A DNA stretch of 64,000 nucleotides from Burhinus oedicnemus (taxonomy: Eukaryota > Chordata > Aves > Charadriiformes > Burhinidae). The stretch is from NCBI GenBank assembly GCA_008921705.1, contig VFFE01007878.1, positions 53,402 through 117,401 of the forward strand, in the 5' to 3' direction. Below, one piece after another: positions 1-52,229 of this stretch; the first letter of the stretch is position 1, and the number at the start of each line of letters is the position of its first letter. Made by a program: the position numbers and the translations under genes. Under the pieces are notes generated by a model, which saw only the letters and a program-made list of their open reading frames with translations, had not been told where the DNA came from and did no database searches.

Positions 1-399
1 CTGGAGACGTGAGGACACCTCCCACCCGTGTCCAGGTGAGATGCAGGAGGTACCAAGTATCTCCAGACCGGCTGCAAGAGGGGGGGGACGGGACTCCCCC
101 ACGTACACGGACACAGGCCAGCCCCGCGCACACGCAGGGAGCAGCGCAGAAGGGCTCAGTTACACCGCATTACTCAGGAAAGCAGCTGGACAACCCGGCC
201 TCGGCAGGATCAGGCCACTAAACCCATTACCCAGGACAACGGGGCTGTTCCCCTCGCAGGCGGAACGATGCAAATCTGCCTGCCGGACTGACGGGACTGC
301 GCTGTAAGGCCTCGATGCAGCCGTCGGAGGCCGCAAACCCAGCCACATCGCAACGCAGCACCGCGGATACCGTGAGGGAACAGCCCGATCTTCACCCGC
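1..399. other. Upstream flank of ADH5, no gene recognised
   Basis: Moderately GC-rich sequence without a family match in any frame. It may belong to the distal ADH5 promoter or the flank of a gene outside the window. Confidence 0.5.
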
Positions 400-576
400 A
401 CCGGGGGCCGCAGGAAGACGAGCGCTGCCAGGGGCTCGTAACTCCCCAGCGGGCGCTCCCGCCCTGCCATCCCGGCGGGGAAGGAGGGAGGGAAAGAGCC
501 AGCCCCCTCACGGGGCCCGCGGGGTCGTCCCCCCCCCCCAACGGCCTCACGGCCCTCGGCCCCAGGTGGGCGGCGG

Positions 577-588
577 TGCGCATGCGCG
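577..588 (+). promoter_or_regulatory. NRF1 binding motif, perfect palindrome
   Basis: TGCGCATGCGCG matches the NRF1 consensus YGCGCAYGCGCR at every position, 67 bases upstream of the ADH5 ATG. NRF1 activates many CpG-island housekeeping genes. Occupancy is inferred. Confidence 0.7.
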
Positions 589-654
589 CCGGCGGAGGGC
601 GGGAGCACGGGGGTTTGCCGTCCCCTTCCGCCGGGGCAGCGGTAGCCGTGCGCC

Positions 655-12164
<11,510 letters not shown>

Positions 12165-12475
12165 AGCCAAATGTGGACCTTCCAGTTGGCCAGCAACATG
12201 GTGACTGTCCTTTTATAATGGAATTTCCTTTTATAATGGAATTTCTGATGGAGGGTGGAATCAAGCAAATGAAAACTCACTGGGACTACCAAGATGATGT
12301 ATTTTAGGGTGAGCATTCTGAATATTAAATAACAAAAAAATCAGTAACCACTGAAAAGCGTTACATAATTAGCACTGGTTGTGGAACTTCTATTTCTGTA
12401 CTTGTTCTTCAAATTCAGTAGTGCCTAATTCAATTAATCTACTTAATAAAAGCTTATTTCTAAACACAGTGTTGG
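12165..12475 (+). other. ADH5: ADH5 3' UTR with candidate poly(A) signal
   Basis: The first AATAAA after the stop is at 12445-12450, followed by a short GT-rich stretch, so cleavage near 12465-12475 is likely. The UTR holds an 18-bp unit repeated twice at 12209-12244. The exact end is inferred. Confidence 0.6.
12209..12244. repeat. 18-bp unit, two perfect tandem copies
   Basis: ccttttataatggaattt at 12209-12226 is repeated exactly at 12227-12244, inside the ADH5 3' UTR. Confidence 0.93.
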
Positions 12476-15209
12476 AATTATTGAGCATTAAGACTGTGAC
12501 TATGATTGCTGTGTCTCACTGTTTTCCTCTAGTGATTTTACGGTATGTGTATACATGACAGAGGAAGGGCATTCTTCAGAGTCAATAGCAAATCATGTGG
12601 GATTCATTACACTAGGCAGTTTGCTAAGCACAGCTGGGTTGAGAAGCAGCATTGATGTGCTGTAACTGTACTGACAGGGTCAAGAACTCCAAGAGCTGTC
12701 AAGCTTCTTGAGGCTACTCTAGGACTACAAAGGATGTACCATCCAGCTGTACCTTGAAGTGTGGTTGGATGTATGACCTGAGTGTCCAGGTGTACCTATG
12801 TTCACTTGGGAAGTCCATATTCTGCCTTATTTCCTATTTGGCTTATTACAGTAGCTGTAGGTGGGCCTGTTCTAAGGATGATGACACAAACTACTATACC
12901 ATAGTCACTTGCTCTAGTGGTGTCCTCCAAGACTTCAGTAGTATAGTTTTGCCATTTCCTTAAACTTCCTGGCAATTGAAGCAGCCTTTTCAGCCAATGC
13001 TGCAAAAACCAAACAGCGTGGGATTGTTACCTCTACTCAGTCAGAAAAAGGATCATGCCATTGAAGCAGGGAATGTTACTATTACAGCAACAGTCTGCTT
13101 GAGGGGTGCAGGGGAACAACACTAAAGAGCATTGTGTGATGAAGGCTTCAGGGTTTTGAGAGGTTTGTTTGTGGGAGGGGTTAAGTCTCAATTTTGGAGT
13201 TTCAGGTATTTTTCTTAACTACAATTGAAGTGATCTGACTGGATAAAATTTCTATGAATTGAAACCTGGAAGCAGTGCCACTGGTCCAGAAAAACACAGA
13301 GGAACAGCAGAAAACAGACTGCAAAGCAGAGGCAGCACAGAAGGCTACCCAGTTAAAGAAAAGTTATATACATAAAGAGTCAGTGCTTTCAGTGAACTGA
13401 GGACACAGAAGTGTCTTTAAGATGTCCTTAAGACAGAAGTTTCATGCTTTAAGTGAGCCTGGTCAAAACAACTGTTAGAGACAACTCTGAATGCAAACAG
13501 TAATTTTATTAGAAGAAATTCCCTCCCACCACTAACAACTACCTTACCCCAAGATACTGCTATACAATTGGGACAATCACATCTTTTCCATTTGTCATTG
13601 GAAAGATATCCCTAGAGTAGTCTGAAAATAGTTGAGGTAGCTGCATTTCTAACTTCATTTCAGACAGAGTAAAGAACACAGTTCTTGTGAATGTCGTAAG
13701 AATTCCATTTTGAGCATCTGGAAGAAATAAAAAGTGAATTTGTAGCAGGAAAGTGAACCCTCCAACACAGCAGTGAAGTGATTCTTAGTACCTTGTAGCT
13801 CCAGAAACGCTGGCTGAACATTAGAGAATTCCGTAGAAAACTTGCTGTCAGGCTGTTCCACCGAGTGTATTCTATAACTACAAGATGGTAGCAATAGAAT
13901 ATTAGCTCAACATTTTAGCAAAACTACTCCCTAACTGGATCTAACAGATTTAAAATATTTATCCTGTAACAGTTGTTCCTCTAGGCTGCACAGACTAGAT
14001 CAAGACTGTACAAGCATGTTGTCTGCATTACATTATTACTTTAGAGAATCTGCATCTTAAGAGTGTTTGTGGAAAGCTAGGCTTGTAATACCAGCGTGAG
14101 TCAACAACAAAGACATTTAGTGATAACAGAGCACTCAAGTCAAAGACTTACAGCTTCTTCCCAGACTGAAGAATTGATGTCCTAGCTACTACTTAGCAGA
14201 GTTTTCAGACTACTTTGTCCTCCACAGCAGTGGATTGAACAGAGCATGTTTGAAGTAGTGTCTTTCAAGTTGCTCAGCTAACAAAGGGACTCAAAAACAC
14301 AAGAGCTTGTACCCCATTCTTGGTGATCAAGGTACTGTATTTAACTGTACCATCTTGACAACTGTTAAGGACTTCAGCAGACTAAGAGTTCCCACTAAAT
14401 GACTGCACAGGAAATGTGTATGTACTCTGCTGGCTGTCATGTAAAAGATGCAGCTTGTCCCTTCTCATGCTGTTACTTTTATTCAGCATTAGCTATCATC
14501 AAATCTTCTCTCCTTAAATATCCATGTAAATTTGCAGAAACACCATGAAGTGTTTCCACACTCAGGATTCTGTTTTTGGCAAAAGTGTATACTTTCTAAT
14601 GAAATTTTTAGAAATTGTATATTTAAGTTGGTGGGGTTTTTTTTGTTTGGGGTTGGTTTTTTTTGGTGGTTTTTTTGATTATTATTTTTTAAGTGGACAG
14701 CAACTTCTATAAGAATCAAAAATAGATAATTTCCCAAATCCAGTCAGCACAACTCCAATACATCATGTTCAAGCAAAGTTACACAGCTACATAGGTGAAA
14801 AAATAGTTAATAAAAATATTGTGAAAGACTAAGTTTTGTTCTTCAGGCTGATGTGCTATCTCATGTTGAAAGAACTGGTGTAGATGCTAACTAAGCTTTC
14901 CACTTGTTTAAAAGTACTGTAGTAGTATGAACTCAGTATAAACAGTTTTCATGCTGTGATTTCAATTTATAGGCAGAAATGCATAGCATCATAGATTACC
15001 TATATTAAAAATGTGCAGTGTTAAATTTGGTTGTATTGGTGCAATGACAAAGAGGTATTCAAGTTGCACACGTGCAGGTTTAAGGGACATTTTTAACTGG
15101 TTACATGCATCTACCAGTAGGGCTTGCACTAGTGCAATCAAACCTGGATATAATTGAGAATGCTATGTCTGGTTTTGGATCACAAAAAAAAAGAAAAAAA
15201 GTCTTCTGT
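12476..15209. other. Convergent intergenic region between ADH5 and METAP1
   Basis: No protein-coding exon recognised. Low-complexity T/G sequence lies at 14633-14690. Reverse-complement AATAAA signals, for example at 13504-13509 and 14476-14481, leave open a longer METAP1 3' UTR. Confidence 0.6.
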
Positions 15210-15424
15210 TAAAAGCAGCTGCAACTTTTATTTTATAGACCAAAAATGAAGCCCCCCCACCCCCCCCATCATACAGACACATTATAGAAAAGGCAAGACC
15301 GTTGTAACCATTCAAGTGAATGATATGGTGGGCAAACCTCCAGGACAGTCATCTCCTCAATACATTACATCTCATTCAACACACGTAATTCCACTCAAGT
15401 ACTACAGTCCGTTTTGTTAAAATC

Positions 15425-15460
15425 TATACACACACGCATACGCACGCGCACACACACGCT
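15425..15460. repeat. Imperfect (CA)n / (CG) microsatellite
   Basis: Alternating purine-pyrimidine tract of ac, at and gc steps, such as acacacgcatacgcacgcgc. It is in the inferred METAP1 3' UTR. Confidence 0.85.
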
Positions 15461-16317
15461 CTATATGCATAATTTCAGGTCACTTTACTGCATAATTAAA
15501 AATAATAATAAAGGTAATGGAAACATCGCAATGATACTCTTACAGCAACAGAGGTTTGAGGCACTCAGGGCAGAGAAGACTTTCTGGCAAATTTGGTATT
15601 TGGTAGTACACGTTAGTCCAGTTCTATGAAGCACTAATCCCTTTCCCCCACCTAAATTCTGCAGTGCCAAGGGGAGCCAAGGGTATGCAGCACCTCATAT
15701 GCGTGGGTCTAATGCGGCAACAAATTCACCAGACACCTTGTAAAAGGTGTATTTTATACCCATGATTGTATGATTTAATGTCTGCATTAGTTTAACTATT
15801 TCTTGCATTACAGTGGTATAAGATGAAGTCTGCAACGGGGTCTGAAAAATTTTTCGTTACAATTCAGAAGAAACAATAAATTCCCTCAGCAGAGACACCA
15901 AAGATGATGGAAAGGATGTGGGCATGGGAAAGGAAAGGGTAGAGAGAAGAGAGGCTTCATGATCCACACTCCTTAACGTGACAGTTTCCAGCTCATCATG
16001 ACCCATTAACAGAAATAAAGGGGTAGGGTAGATATACTAACATTGCCCACTCTACCCAGTCTGAGGAAAAAACATCAGTTTTCATAGCTGCCCCCCTAAG
16101 ACTTTCCAAAAGCATGAAACACTTAGCTGAGGGGGAAAAAAAATGACCTGTTTAAAATTTACAAGAAAATGAATACAGCATTGAAGGTGTCTCATTTTCT
16201 CACACTCAGACTTGTTTTGAGATATATCCTCATTTCATGGTAAATCTGGCAAATCCAATCCCGCACAGCTACTGTGGACATACCTTTACAAAATGCCCCA
16301 CAGTTAACAAACGCAGG

Positions 16318-16338
16318 GATCCCATGAATCATGGGATC
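16318..16338. repeat. 21-bp palindrome, 10-bp perfect arms
   Basis: Arms GATCCCATGA and TCATGGGATC flank a single A at 16328. It lies in the inferred METAP1 3' UTR and could form a short hairpin in RNA or a cruciform in DNA. Confidence 0.85.
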
Positions 16339-17183
16339 TTTTTGGTTCTTGTTTCATTCATTTATCTGGCAAAGCTTCACCAAGCTTTTGGAGCAGGGGA
16401 CTGCCTGCAAATACTGCTTCACTGAGAAGCAGCTTATTCCAGGGAGCTGCATGTAAGACAGAATTTATTAATTTTCCCTGTTAGGAAGCCCATACTATCA
16501 AATCTCCAGCAAGAGAAACAAGTCCTGCTATTAACACAGTGTGTCAGCTACAGCCGCAATCATGGCAGAAGCCATCAGCAGAGAGATGGGGACAGAATGA
16601 AAGGTAAGGGTAGCCTATTCTTGGCAACATGCATGTGTCTCTCCCTTCTGCCCCCTTCTCAACTGATAAACAAACACAGCCCAGCCCATTAGAACAGTAT
16701 CTGCAGAAGCAGGAGCAAGTCTTTGGAACCAGAAATGCTTAAAATCTCAGGTGCCACTCACATACCAAGAACGACAGGGCACACTGAAGTGGTGAAAAAA
16801 CCTGGATCCCAAAATACCAAGTCCCAGTGGGCAAGGTTACCCACACTTTCCTAGCTAATACCATGGCAGCAACAGAAGCAATTCTGGGTCTAATTGGAAG
16901 AAAGGTGCTAAAGAGGCAACTGAAGAAAAAAGAAAAATACAGCTTCAGTGCTGTAGGTAGGAGGAAAGCAGGAAATTCTTTAAACTCTTCTCTGCTTTTC
17001 CAGACATTGGGTCAGGTTCTTCAAGATATTCCTCTTATCTATAATCACTGAGAACAAAGTAAATGATGAAATCTCTATTCTGTACTCTTAAAAAAAATGC
17101 ATAGTACAGAGACAAAAAAAAAACAACCCAAAACCAAAAAAACCCATATGTATTGTTCAGCTCCACCTGCTCAGTCTAGACTA

Positions 17184-44470
<27,287 letters not shown>

Positions 44471-44487
44471 TCACAGACGCGGGGTGA

Positions 44488-44496
44488 GGCGGGAAA
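44488..44496 (+). promoter_or_regulatory. E2F-type motif
   Basis: GGCGGGAAA, a match to the E2F half-site, in the METAP1 CpG island. Motif match only. Confidence 0.4.
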
Positions 44497-45028
44497 GCGG
44501 CGTTTGGAGCCGCCGGTGCCCTTCAGGAGCCGTAACGCCCCACAGAGGGCAGGGAGGAGCGCTGGTGGTGACAGGATAACCCGGCCGGCGGGTGGCTGAG
44601 GTAAGAGGAGAAGCCAGACTCCTGCTTCCCCATCCCCTTGAAATGTGCGCTTAAATATGTGCGTTTCCATCGGCCAGGACGAAGGAAGTTCGTTGCCTTC
44701 TCGTGTTTTGTTTTGTTGGTTTGGTTTTTTTTCCTCAGGGAGGCTGTATCCCACTGTTTTCAAGCGTATCGGCTTTATTATGGAGTGCCCTGTTGGTCTG
44801 TAAGTCTGTGTGTATGGTTTATAATAATCCTTTCGCTCTATTTTTAGCTCTCGTTTGGAAGGGGGGAAAAAAAAATCACAAATTCAATATTCAGTCAGGC
44901 TGTAACTAAAATTAGAAAAACAGGCTGCAGAGTCACAGTGGTACTATCACAGGAAGGATGGTGGTTTTCTTCCTGGAAGGAGAAAGATTAGATATCAGTG
45001 ATCTGTCATAAAAATAGGTGTGACTAAT

Positions 45029-45352
45029 CACAGAATCACAGAATGTTAGAGTTGGAAGGGACCTTAGAGATCATTGGAACAGGCTGCCCAGGGAGGTGGT
45101 TGAGTCACCATCCCTAATGTGTTTAAAAGTCGTGTAGATGTGGTGCTTAGAGACATGGTTTAGTGGCAAACCCGGTACAGTAGGGTCAATGGTTGGACTG
45201 GATGATCTGAAAGGTCTTTTCCAACCTAAACGATTCTGTGATTCTATGATCTAGTTCCAACCCCCCTGCCATGGGCAAGGACACCTCCCACTAGACCAGG
45301 TTGCTCAAAGCCCCATCCAACCTGGCCTTGAGCACTTCCAGGGAGGGGGCGT
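45029..45352 (-). mobile_element. CR1 fragment, minus orientation, split by another CR1
   Basis: The left part, 45029-45073 (atcacagaatcacagaatg to cttagagatcat), and the right part, about 45250-45352 (ctagttccaacccccctgcc to ttccagggagggggc), join into one antisense CR1 3' end of the same type as the 940 and 24072 copies. Confidence 0.88.
45074..45249 (+). mobile_element. CR1 fragment, + orientation, nested in the antisense CR1
   Basis: Reads ggaacaggctgcccaggga, through ggttggactggatgatct, to ttccaacctaaacgattctg and tgattctatg, the CR1 3' end. It sits exactly where the surrounding antisense CR1 is interrupted. Confidence 0.88.
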
Positions 45353-48300
45353 ACATACATAATACATACATTATATTTCTCCCATTCACATGGATTTATC
45401 TTGAAAAAATACTAGCTGTGCCTATAAAGCTAGTTGCACTTATGTTCTCTGAGTATTGATGTCAAAGCTATTGATGGTACTAAAACATCTCTAACTTAAT
45501 ACCAATGCGAGACACTTTTTACTGGTTCATAAGTCAAGAGGAAGTTGCTTTTAAAAAGAACATGGAGAGATGTCTATTGAGTAGGAGATTAGCTGCAAAA
45601 GACTTCAGAGCACATATTTGCTAGATCCAGCCTTAGTGCTGGGATTCTGCTCCTTGTTTAAATTTCTTTTGTCTTCCCACTAGCTGGCAGGCACAGCCTA
45701 TGATTTCAGTCAAAACTTCGCAGGATTGGATTCTCTCTTCCTGCTTCAATGTCATTGACTTCAATGAAACTACACCAGTCCTTCTTCTGACCTTAGTACA
45801 CAAAATGTTCTCCTCGTTTCCTGGCATCCAGGTAACTCCTCAAAGTGTGATTCAAAAACTAAAGTATAATCTCAGCATTTTCTGCAATTGTGTTCTATTC
45901 CCTGTGGTCTTCTGGCTGCATGTTTAATGAAAAAAAATTGATGTATCTCCTAGGCTTAGAGGTTAAGTGAAAATTTCCACTTACTAACTCCAGAACAGAA
46001 AAGCATACATCCTATTCTTTTGTCAGAGTAAGTGCATTCATATAAACATACTTGCTATCATATGAATTGGTAAAAAGTGTCTAAGTAGCCCAGCAAATTC
46101 CAGGACCAAGGTGACAGATAACAAAGTATCTGATCCTGGTTTGTTGCGTGATGAATGCTTTTACTAGCATGGTCAAACAACCGAAGGAATTTGGTGCCAT
46201 GCTATTAATGAAGTGTAATTGTGGGTGGACACCTCTGTTTCTGACAGTTCTCACCTTTATTTGTCTAGTATTCATAATACTTGTATCTGCCTATTGTTTG
46301 TAGAAAGAGAATACCGTGAGAGTGAATTAGGAAATGTTTCTAGGATGCTTGTAAAATACAAAAATTACAACTATTATTTTCTTTGAGTGAAAATAGCTAT
46401 GTATTGATTCATGCAGCTCATGCTGTGACAGCATTTAGGTCCAGATTCTGAAGACAGGCAACCAATTGCCAACTAATATAATGAAATATCTTTAAAGGAC
46501 ACATTCACAGTCTGTGATTTTACATATTCCAAATTCAAGTCATTATTAGAGGCTTGGTTTAACCTTCTTAAAGCAAAATGTTCCTGAACAGGCAGAATCA
46601 CTTAAATGATCCATGTTGCTAGTAGGCATTGTACTATGTATAGCCCATGAAAAATCAGTACTCCTTTTCTAAGTAACCAACAAATTGAGCTATCAAGCAA
46701 CGCAGGACAGGTACCTTCATACACTTTGTACACTAGTTGTTGCTTTGTGCCATTTAAAGAACCCTAAGGAGTTGTAGACATCATTTACCTGCCTAAGCAG
46801 GGCTTATGAGTGCTTGGTGTCACTGATATGGTATAAAAAACCTGAAGCATACTGGTTGATCTAGTCCAGTGTCTTCTGCTTCTTGGTGTGATTTCAGTAT
46901 AATCATCATTAATAATACAGGATACTTTACTAAATTTTATGAGTATTTAATTCACATTTAATTTCATGTCTGAATGTAACTTTACAATTTATTCCTATTT
47001 GTATCTTTCAGTATCTTTACTGGGACAATATTGGTATATGTTTGTGCTTGTTTTGTAGTAGTTCATAATGATGCATGTTAGAAAAAAAGAGGACCTCTAA
47101 CTAGTAGGCAGGGTTCCTTCTGTTACTCAGTTTCATTTATTTGCTGCATTTCTGAAATGCAAAATAAAAGCATGCTGTTTCCCTGCTTACTTGGAGAAGC
47201 CAAGGATGCATATACTAATTAAACAATTAAAAAATATATGTATTTTCAAGAACAGTGAACCCCCTAATTGAGGAATTAGCAAACTTGTTTATTTGTCCTC
47301 AGTGTTTGGAAAGAACATAGGCTGCATTTGCAGATCAACCTAGAGTAACTAACTCTGAAAGTTTTGACCTAAGATTTTTTTTTTTATTGTTGTTATGATG
47401 GTTTTTAGTTTTTAATAGCCCTATATTTTCATCCCCATAGTAAAAATGATGTGGATTCTGTGGTATTTCAGTGCTGTTGTTTTCCAGTTTGGCCTTGATT
47501 TTCTGATTTGATAAGTGAACCGATTCACACCTCCTGGAGGTCCATCCACTGCCATTTCCCATTATCTGGTGGCACACTCATTCTCACCAGGGAAGTTCAC
47601 TGACCTTTGCTGTGACCTGCCCTGAGTACAGCTCTTTTTTCTCTGTCAGGCTTTTCATGTCACTTTCTAGCTGCCTGTCCCCCTGTGTCACAGTCAAACG
47701 CACACAGAGGCGCGCAAGTCAGAAATTTTATAGCCCATTCATGGTCCTTGATTTATGTCAGTGCTGTATTCCTGCTGTCCTCCCAACTTCTCCAAAGTGA
47801 TGCAAGACTGGGAACGTGTGAGGTTAGCAAACAAGGGCAGAAGGAGAGGTCAGCAATGTCTCATGGGTCAGATAGCTGCTGCAAAAAACCTAGAGCAGCT
47901 GGCAGCTAAGACAGCTGCTAGTTAGGAAGAAAATGGCCACTGAATTTGACATTACTTAATTAAGAGAGTGCCTTAGCTCATGTTCCCCCTCCTCGCTTTG
48001 CTTATGTACATTGCAGTAGTGGGGGTTGGGCAGTCACACTTTCCCAGTGAAGTTCTTGGGTATAGTAGCTGTCTTCTGTTCAGGCTCATTGAACACACAA
48101 TTAAATGCGTCTTTGTTTAGCGATAGCTGAAACAATGCAAAAATACCACCCAGGAGCCAGACCACATGCAAATGTGCACTATTATGGCTTGGCCAGATGG
48201 TACAAGCACTTACTGAGATTCTCATACCAAATGCAACAGTTGTGTTGGTTGTGTGTGTCTGTACGTGAGTGTAAAAAAGAGAAACTACAAAGCCATCACA

Positions 48301-51300
48301 AATGCACACAAAGAAAAACATCTCAAAGATGGACACAAAATATATATAGCATGATCTTAAAAAATAAGAGTGAAAGAGAGCCCTTGTAGGAAACAGTACC
48401 CAGAAGAAAAGACAAACCTGTAGTCAAAGCAAAATAGTCTTACTATGGCCAGAGAAAAAAAAGACTTTATAAACATCCTTCATAAATGAACAGAGTTGCA
48501 TTAAAGAAATACCTGTCTCCATTTTTCCTCTTTAAAGAAAAATGATGTGGGATTTCAAAGTCTGTCTAATTCTGTAAGTCAAAAGAGTTTGCAATATATT
48601 GTAAGCCCCTGCATCACTCTTGTTCCTTCTATTGGTGGAGATACAAACTAAACTACTGAAAGGCCCGTGACAGCCACAGTTCAGACTGGAGCAGGCTTAC
48701 TCAAAGCTAATTCCAAGTGTGCTTTCTCTAGCTGTGGTGGAAAGGAAGATCTTGCATATTGTTTTGTTTTGTTTTGTTTGTTCAAGCCACGCTGCCTCTT
48801 TCAGCATACGTATTAATATAGTGGATCAAAATTTCTGCTATGATTTAAGAACAATTCTCTCTGAATTCAAGGACACTCTTCCTGTATCCAAGAATCTTAG
48901 CATTTTCCAATATATGCATATGAAGTTGGTTGCTTATCATGGGACAAGAACAAAGGAAAACAAGCTGCATGTTTTTAAACAAAATGGTATTTTATAAACA
49001 GCATTCCCATTTAACCAATAAGTTGCAAGCTTTAAAGAGAGAAATTCCACCGCTTCTAATATATGAAAGAATCCATGAATGTGTCTTGAGGTGATAAAAA
49101 TTTTTATTCTTTACTATGGAAACACAATAAAAGTCATGGAGTGAAGTTCTGGCCCAGTGAATTCAATGGCAATGTTACTGATACCAACAGGGATTTCACT
49201 CAGTTTTTGTCATTAAAGTCAAGGCCATAAAAAAATCAGACTAATACTAGTAAAATACTAACTCTGTTTTGTTTCCACTTGACATAGTATCATGGACAAT
49301 ACTATGAGACATTAAAAATTCTTCTTATTGTCAGTTTTCAAAATCAAACTAAGATGATCAGATTTTTAATCACATAAAACACAATGATTCTAAGTGTTGT
49401 GTTGCTGATGTGAGTGATCTGCTCCATTTCCACTCCAATCAGTGAGATACGGGTGTGCAGATCAATTAGAGCTTATACCTGCACACCTCTGATGCCGCAC
49501 ATTGCAGAATGAAACAGATGATCCTAACAACTACTTAAATTCACACTGAAAACTGATAGAACTCTAAAGTGTGTGAGGATTACTTAAGGAGAGAAATTCA
49601 ATGTTTCTCTACTTCAGACCCTTCTCTTTTTCCACTGTAACTTCAAAAGATGTAATTTTGTGGATGTATCTATGATATCTCTTTTCTTTCTATCTTGATT
49701 TTCCTTTTAGTTTGATGGTGATGTCACTTGCAAGGCAGCCACATCACTTCTGAGGATCTTGCTTATGTGTGTCAGTGACTCACAGAAAAGATTACTGTAG
49801 CTCATAATCCTCTCATGGCTATTATAAGTTGTTGGATAACTTCTGATGTCATCTTTAGAGGCTTTGTGCCTCTGTAACTCAACAAATCAAAGAAGAACAT
49901 GTACCAAATCACAACACATGCTTACTTACTATTTGTGCAGAAGGTAGGCCGTGTTCGGAACTCAGGTGTAATATATTCGTCTGTCTTATTAAACACTGTT
50001 TGCAAGTATACCTGTCTTATAGGGGACTTTATGCTGTTATCCCTGTAATATATAAGAAAAATGAGAATCCAGCCGAATGCTGTATGACATTCAGTATCCT
50101 TTGGTGATTAACAATCATTCACAGTTCTTCTCAGTAAAATGATGTTTAAAGCTCTAAAGTGTAGGTCTGTATACTTGGTTCATTGAGAATAAAAATATAA
50201 AATTAAACGCAGAAGAAGCTGAAGATAAAATGATCACAGAGGAAGAGGATTCTGGATGGATTATCTTTATGTTAAGAGACTTAAAAGGCAGGATTAAAAC
50301 AGGCAGTCAAAGAATGTGCATGGTTGCCAAACAAGTAAAATGGTATATCAGATCCATCTGGTGGCATATTAGGCAAATAAATAGAAAGGTTTATTAATTA
50401 CTGTATGCACATTAAACAGTCTGTAAAGAATTACTAGGAACCAGATTTTATAAAATAGATAAAATGGAAGAGTATGTCACTGGCCAAAAATAATGCTCCT
50501 GCATGTACTGACGTACATTCTGAATGTACAAATTTAATTGATTATGTTCTTATTTTGCCATCATAACATGGTTTAACATTACACAGCATACGGAGAAATA
50601 TTTTCTATCTTAATTTGTGTTTTATCACTGGGAAGATATGTCCCAGTTCTTTTATTTTGAAAACTTTTTTGGTATTTATTTTATAAAACAATATTATAAA
50701 AGGTTAAGAACATATATATTTTTGTTATGTTTTCCTTTAGAGATGTCAGGTGGCAGATAAAACATTACTTTATTGAACCCTCTGCCTTTGTTAAAAATCA
50801 AATCATAACACTAAAATTAATTCCATGGCAGAAAAAATACAGCAGAAAATTTACTGTTCTAATACATTTTCATTATAACCAATGGCCATTCAGTGATCTA
50901 CAAACAAATATAGTAGAAGGCAGCTTTATTCTACTATCTCCTAGTAGTAAAGAAACAACAAATACGATACCCTTGCACCACCCTGTTGGCTTGGAGACTA
51001 CGACCTCTCTTCGGGATTGTGTACCGATATTGCCAGTAATAGATACTTTTTATTAAAACATTCACATATCCATCCCCTGTCTGGAGTCCTGTAAAAATCC
51101 TAAAGTCCTGAAGCAAAGCCCTTTACCTGAGTAACATAAGCCCTTCCCAGTACTTTTTCTGTGGGCACAGCGTATCTGTGGGTGTGGATTTACTTGCACC
51201 TCTAGAAACATTCTTCCGGTAACAATCTCACAGTACCACAGCTCCTGGAGTTATTGAACCAGGTAACATTTTAGTCTGTGTTGGCCAGATTTCAGAGTGA

Positions 51301-52229
51301 CAAAAAGTTCACCTCCCCTTAAAACCATTTTGTTTTTGGAAAAGCCATTATTTAAATCAATTCCAAATAACAAACTGATTAGAAATCAAATCATATCTAC
51401 CTGGGTTAACATGTCAAGCCTAAAGAGGGAGATTTTAGAGGAGTACAAATAATTACTGACTTGTTCCATAATTAACCAACCCAATATTGGGTCTGGTTTA
51501 CTAATAGTGAAATGCCAAGGAGGATCAAGTTGATCAGCAAGGGCAGAAAATATAGCAGGAACAGGAGATTCTGTTGCTTGTACGTAGGTTGTACAAATGT
51601 TACGCCTAGATGTAACACAGAGACTGACTTTTTAGACATTTTCAGTGTGTCTTCCATGGAACAACTTGTTAGAAAGCCACAAGAAGATAGACAGCTTTCG
51701 ACTTCACCCTGTGTTGCATTCAGGGTCTGGTTTGAAATCTCGTATTTGAGGACCCATTCTTATGACAACCGCCTTAACATACTTTGATGCAGTATTGTTA
51801 CACAAGCAGCAGCAGCCAAAAAATTCACCAAATTTGTCCTCAGTTTCAAAAAGAGGAACTATGTAAAAATAAGAGAGTTTGTTAAAAAGTAACTTTAAAA
51901 GTGCAGCTAAATTAAATTTTCAGAGGCAGCAAGGAAGCTGTTTTAAGATGCACATTTTAGAAACTTAAGGTCCATACACACTTGGATTATTAATGAAGGC
52001 TTGAAAATGGGCACAGGTAAACAGCACAGGTAAACAACAGGCTAAAGAAGGCTATTAGAAACAAGAAGCTTTCTTTAAAAAAAGATGAAGTAATACTGAA
52101 ATAAAAAAAAATAGAAAAAACCACATATTCCTGCAGATTAAATGTAAGAAAACAGTTAGATTGCATCCCCTGCAAAGGAATCAAAGTTAGTAATAAATCT
52201 TTCTTCAGTCCTTAGGAACAGGAAGCCTT

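Larger units (their letters stand above)
15210..17183 (-). other. METAP1: Probable METAP1 3' UTR
   Basis: Follows the METAP1 stop on the minus strand. Candidate poly(A) signals (TTTATT on +) are at 16464-16469 and 15227-15232; I favour the distal one. It includes a CA/CG dinucleotide-rich tract at 15425-15460 and a near-perfect palindrome at 16318-16338. The true end needs transcript data. Confidence 0.5.

Noticed and set aside
50727..51056. 109-aa frame in the METAP1-EIF4E interval
   Set aside because: AT-rich, no recognised domain, no splice or promoter support; likely chance.
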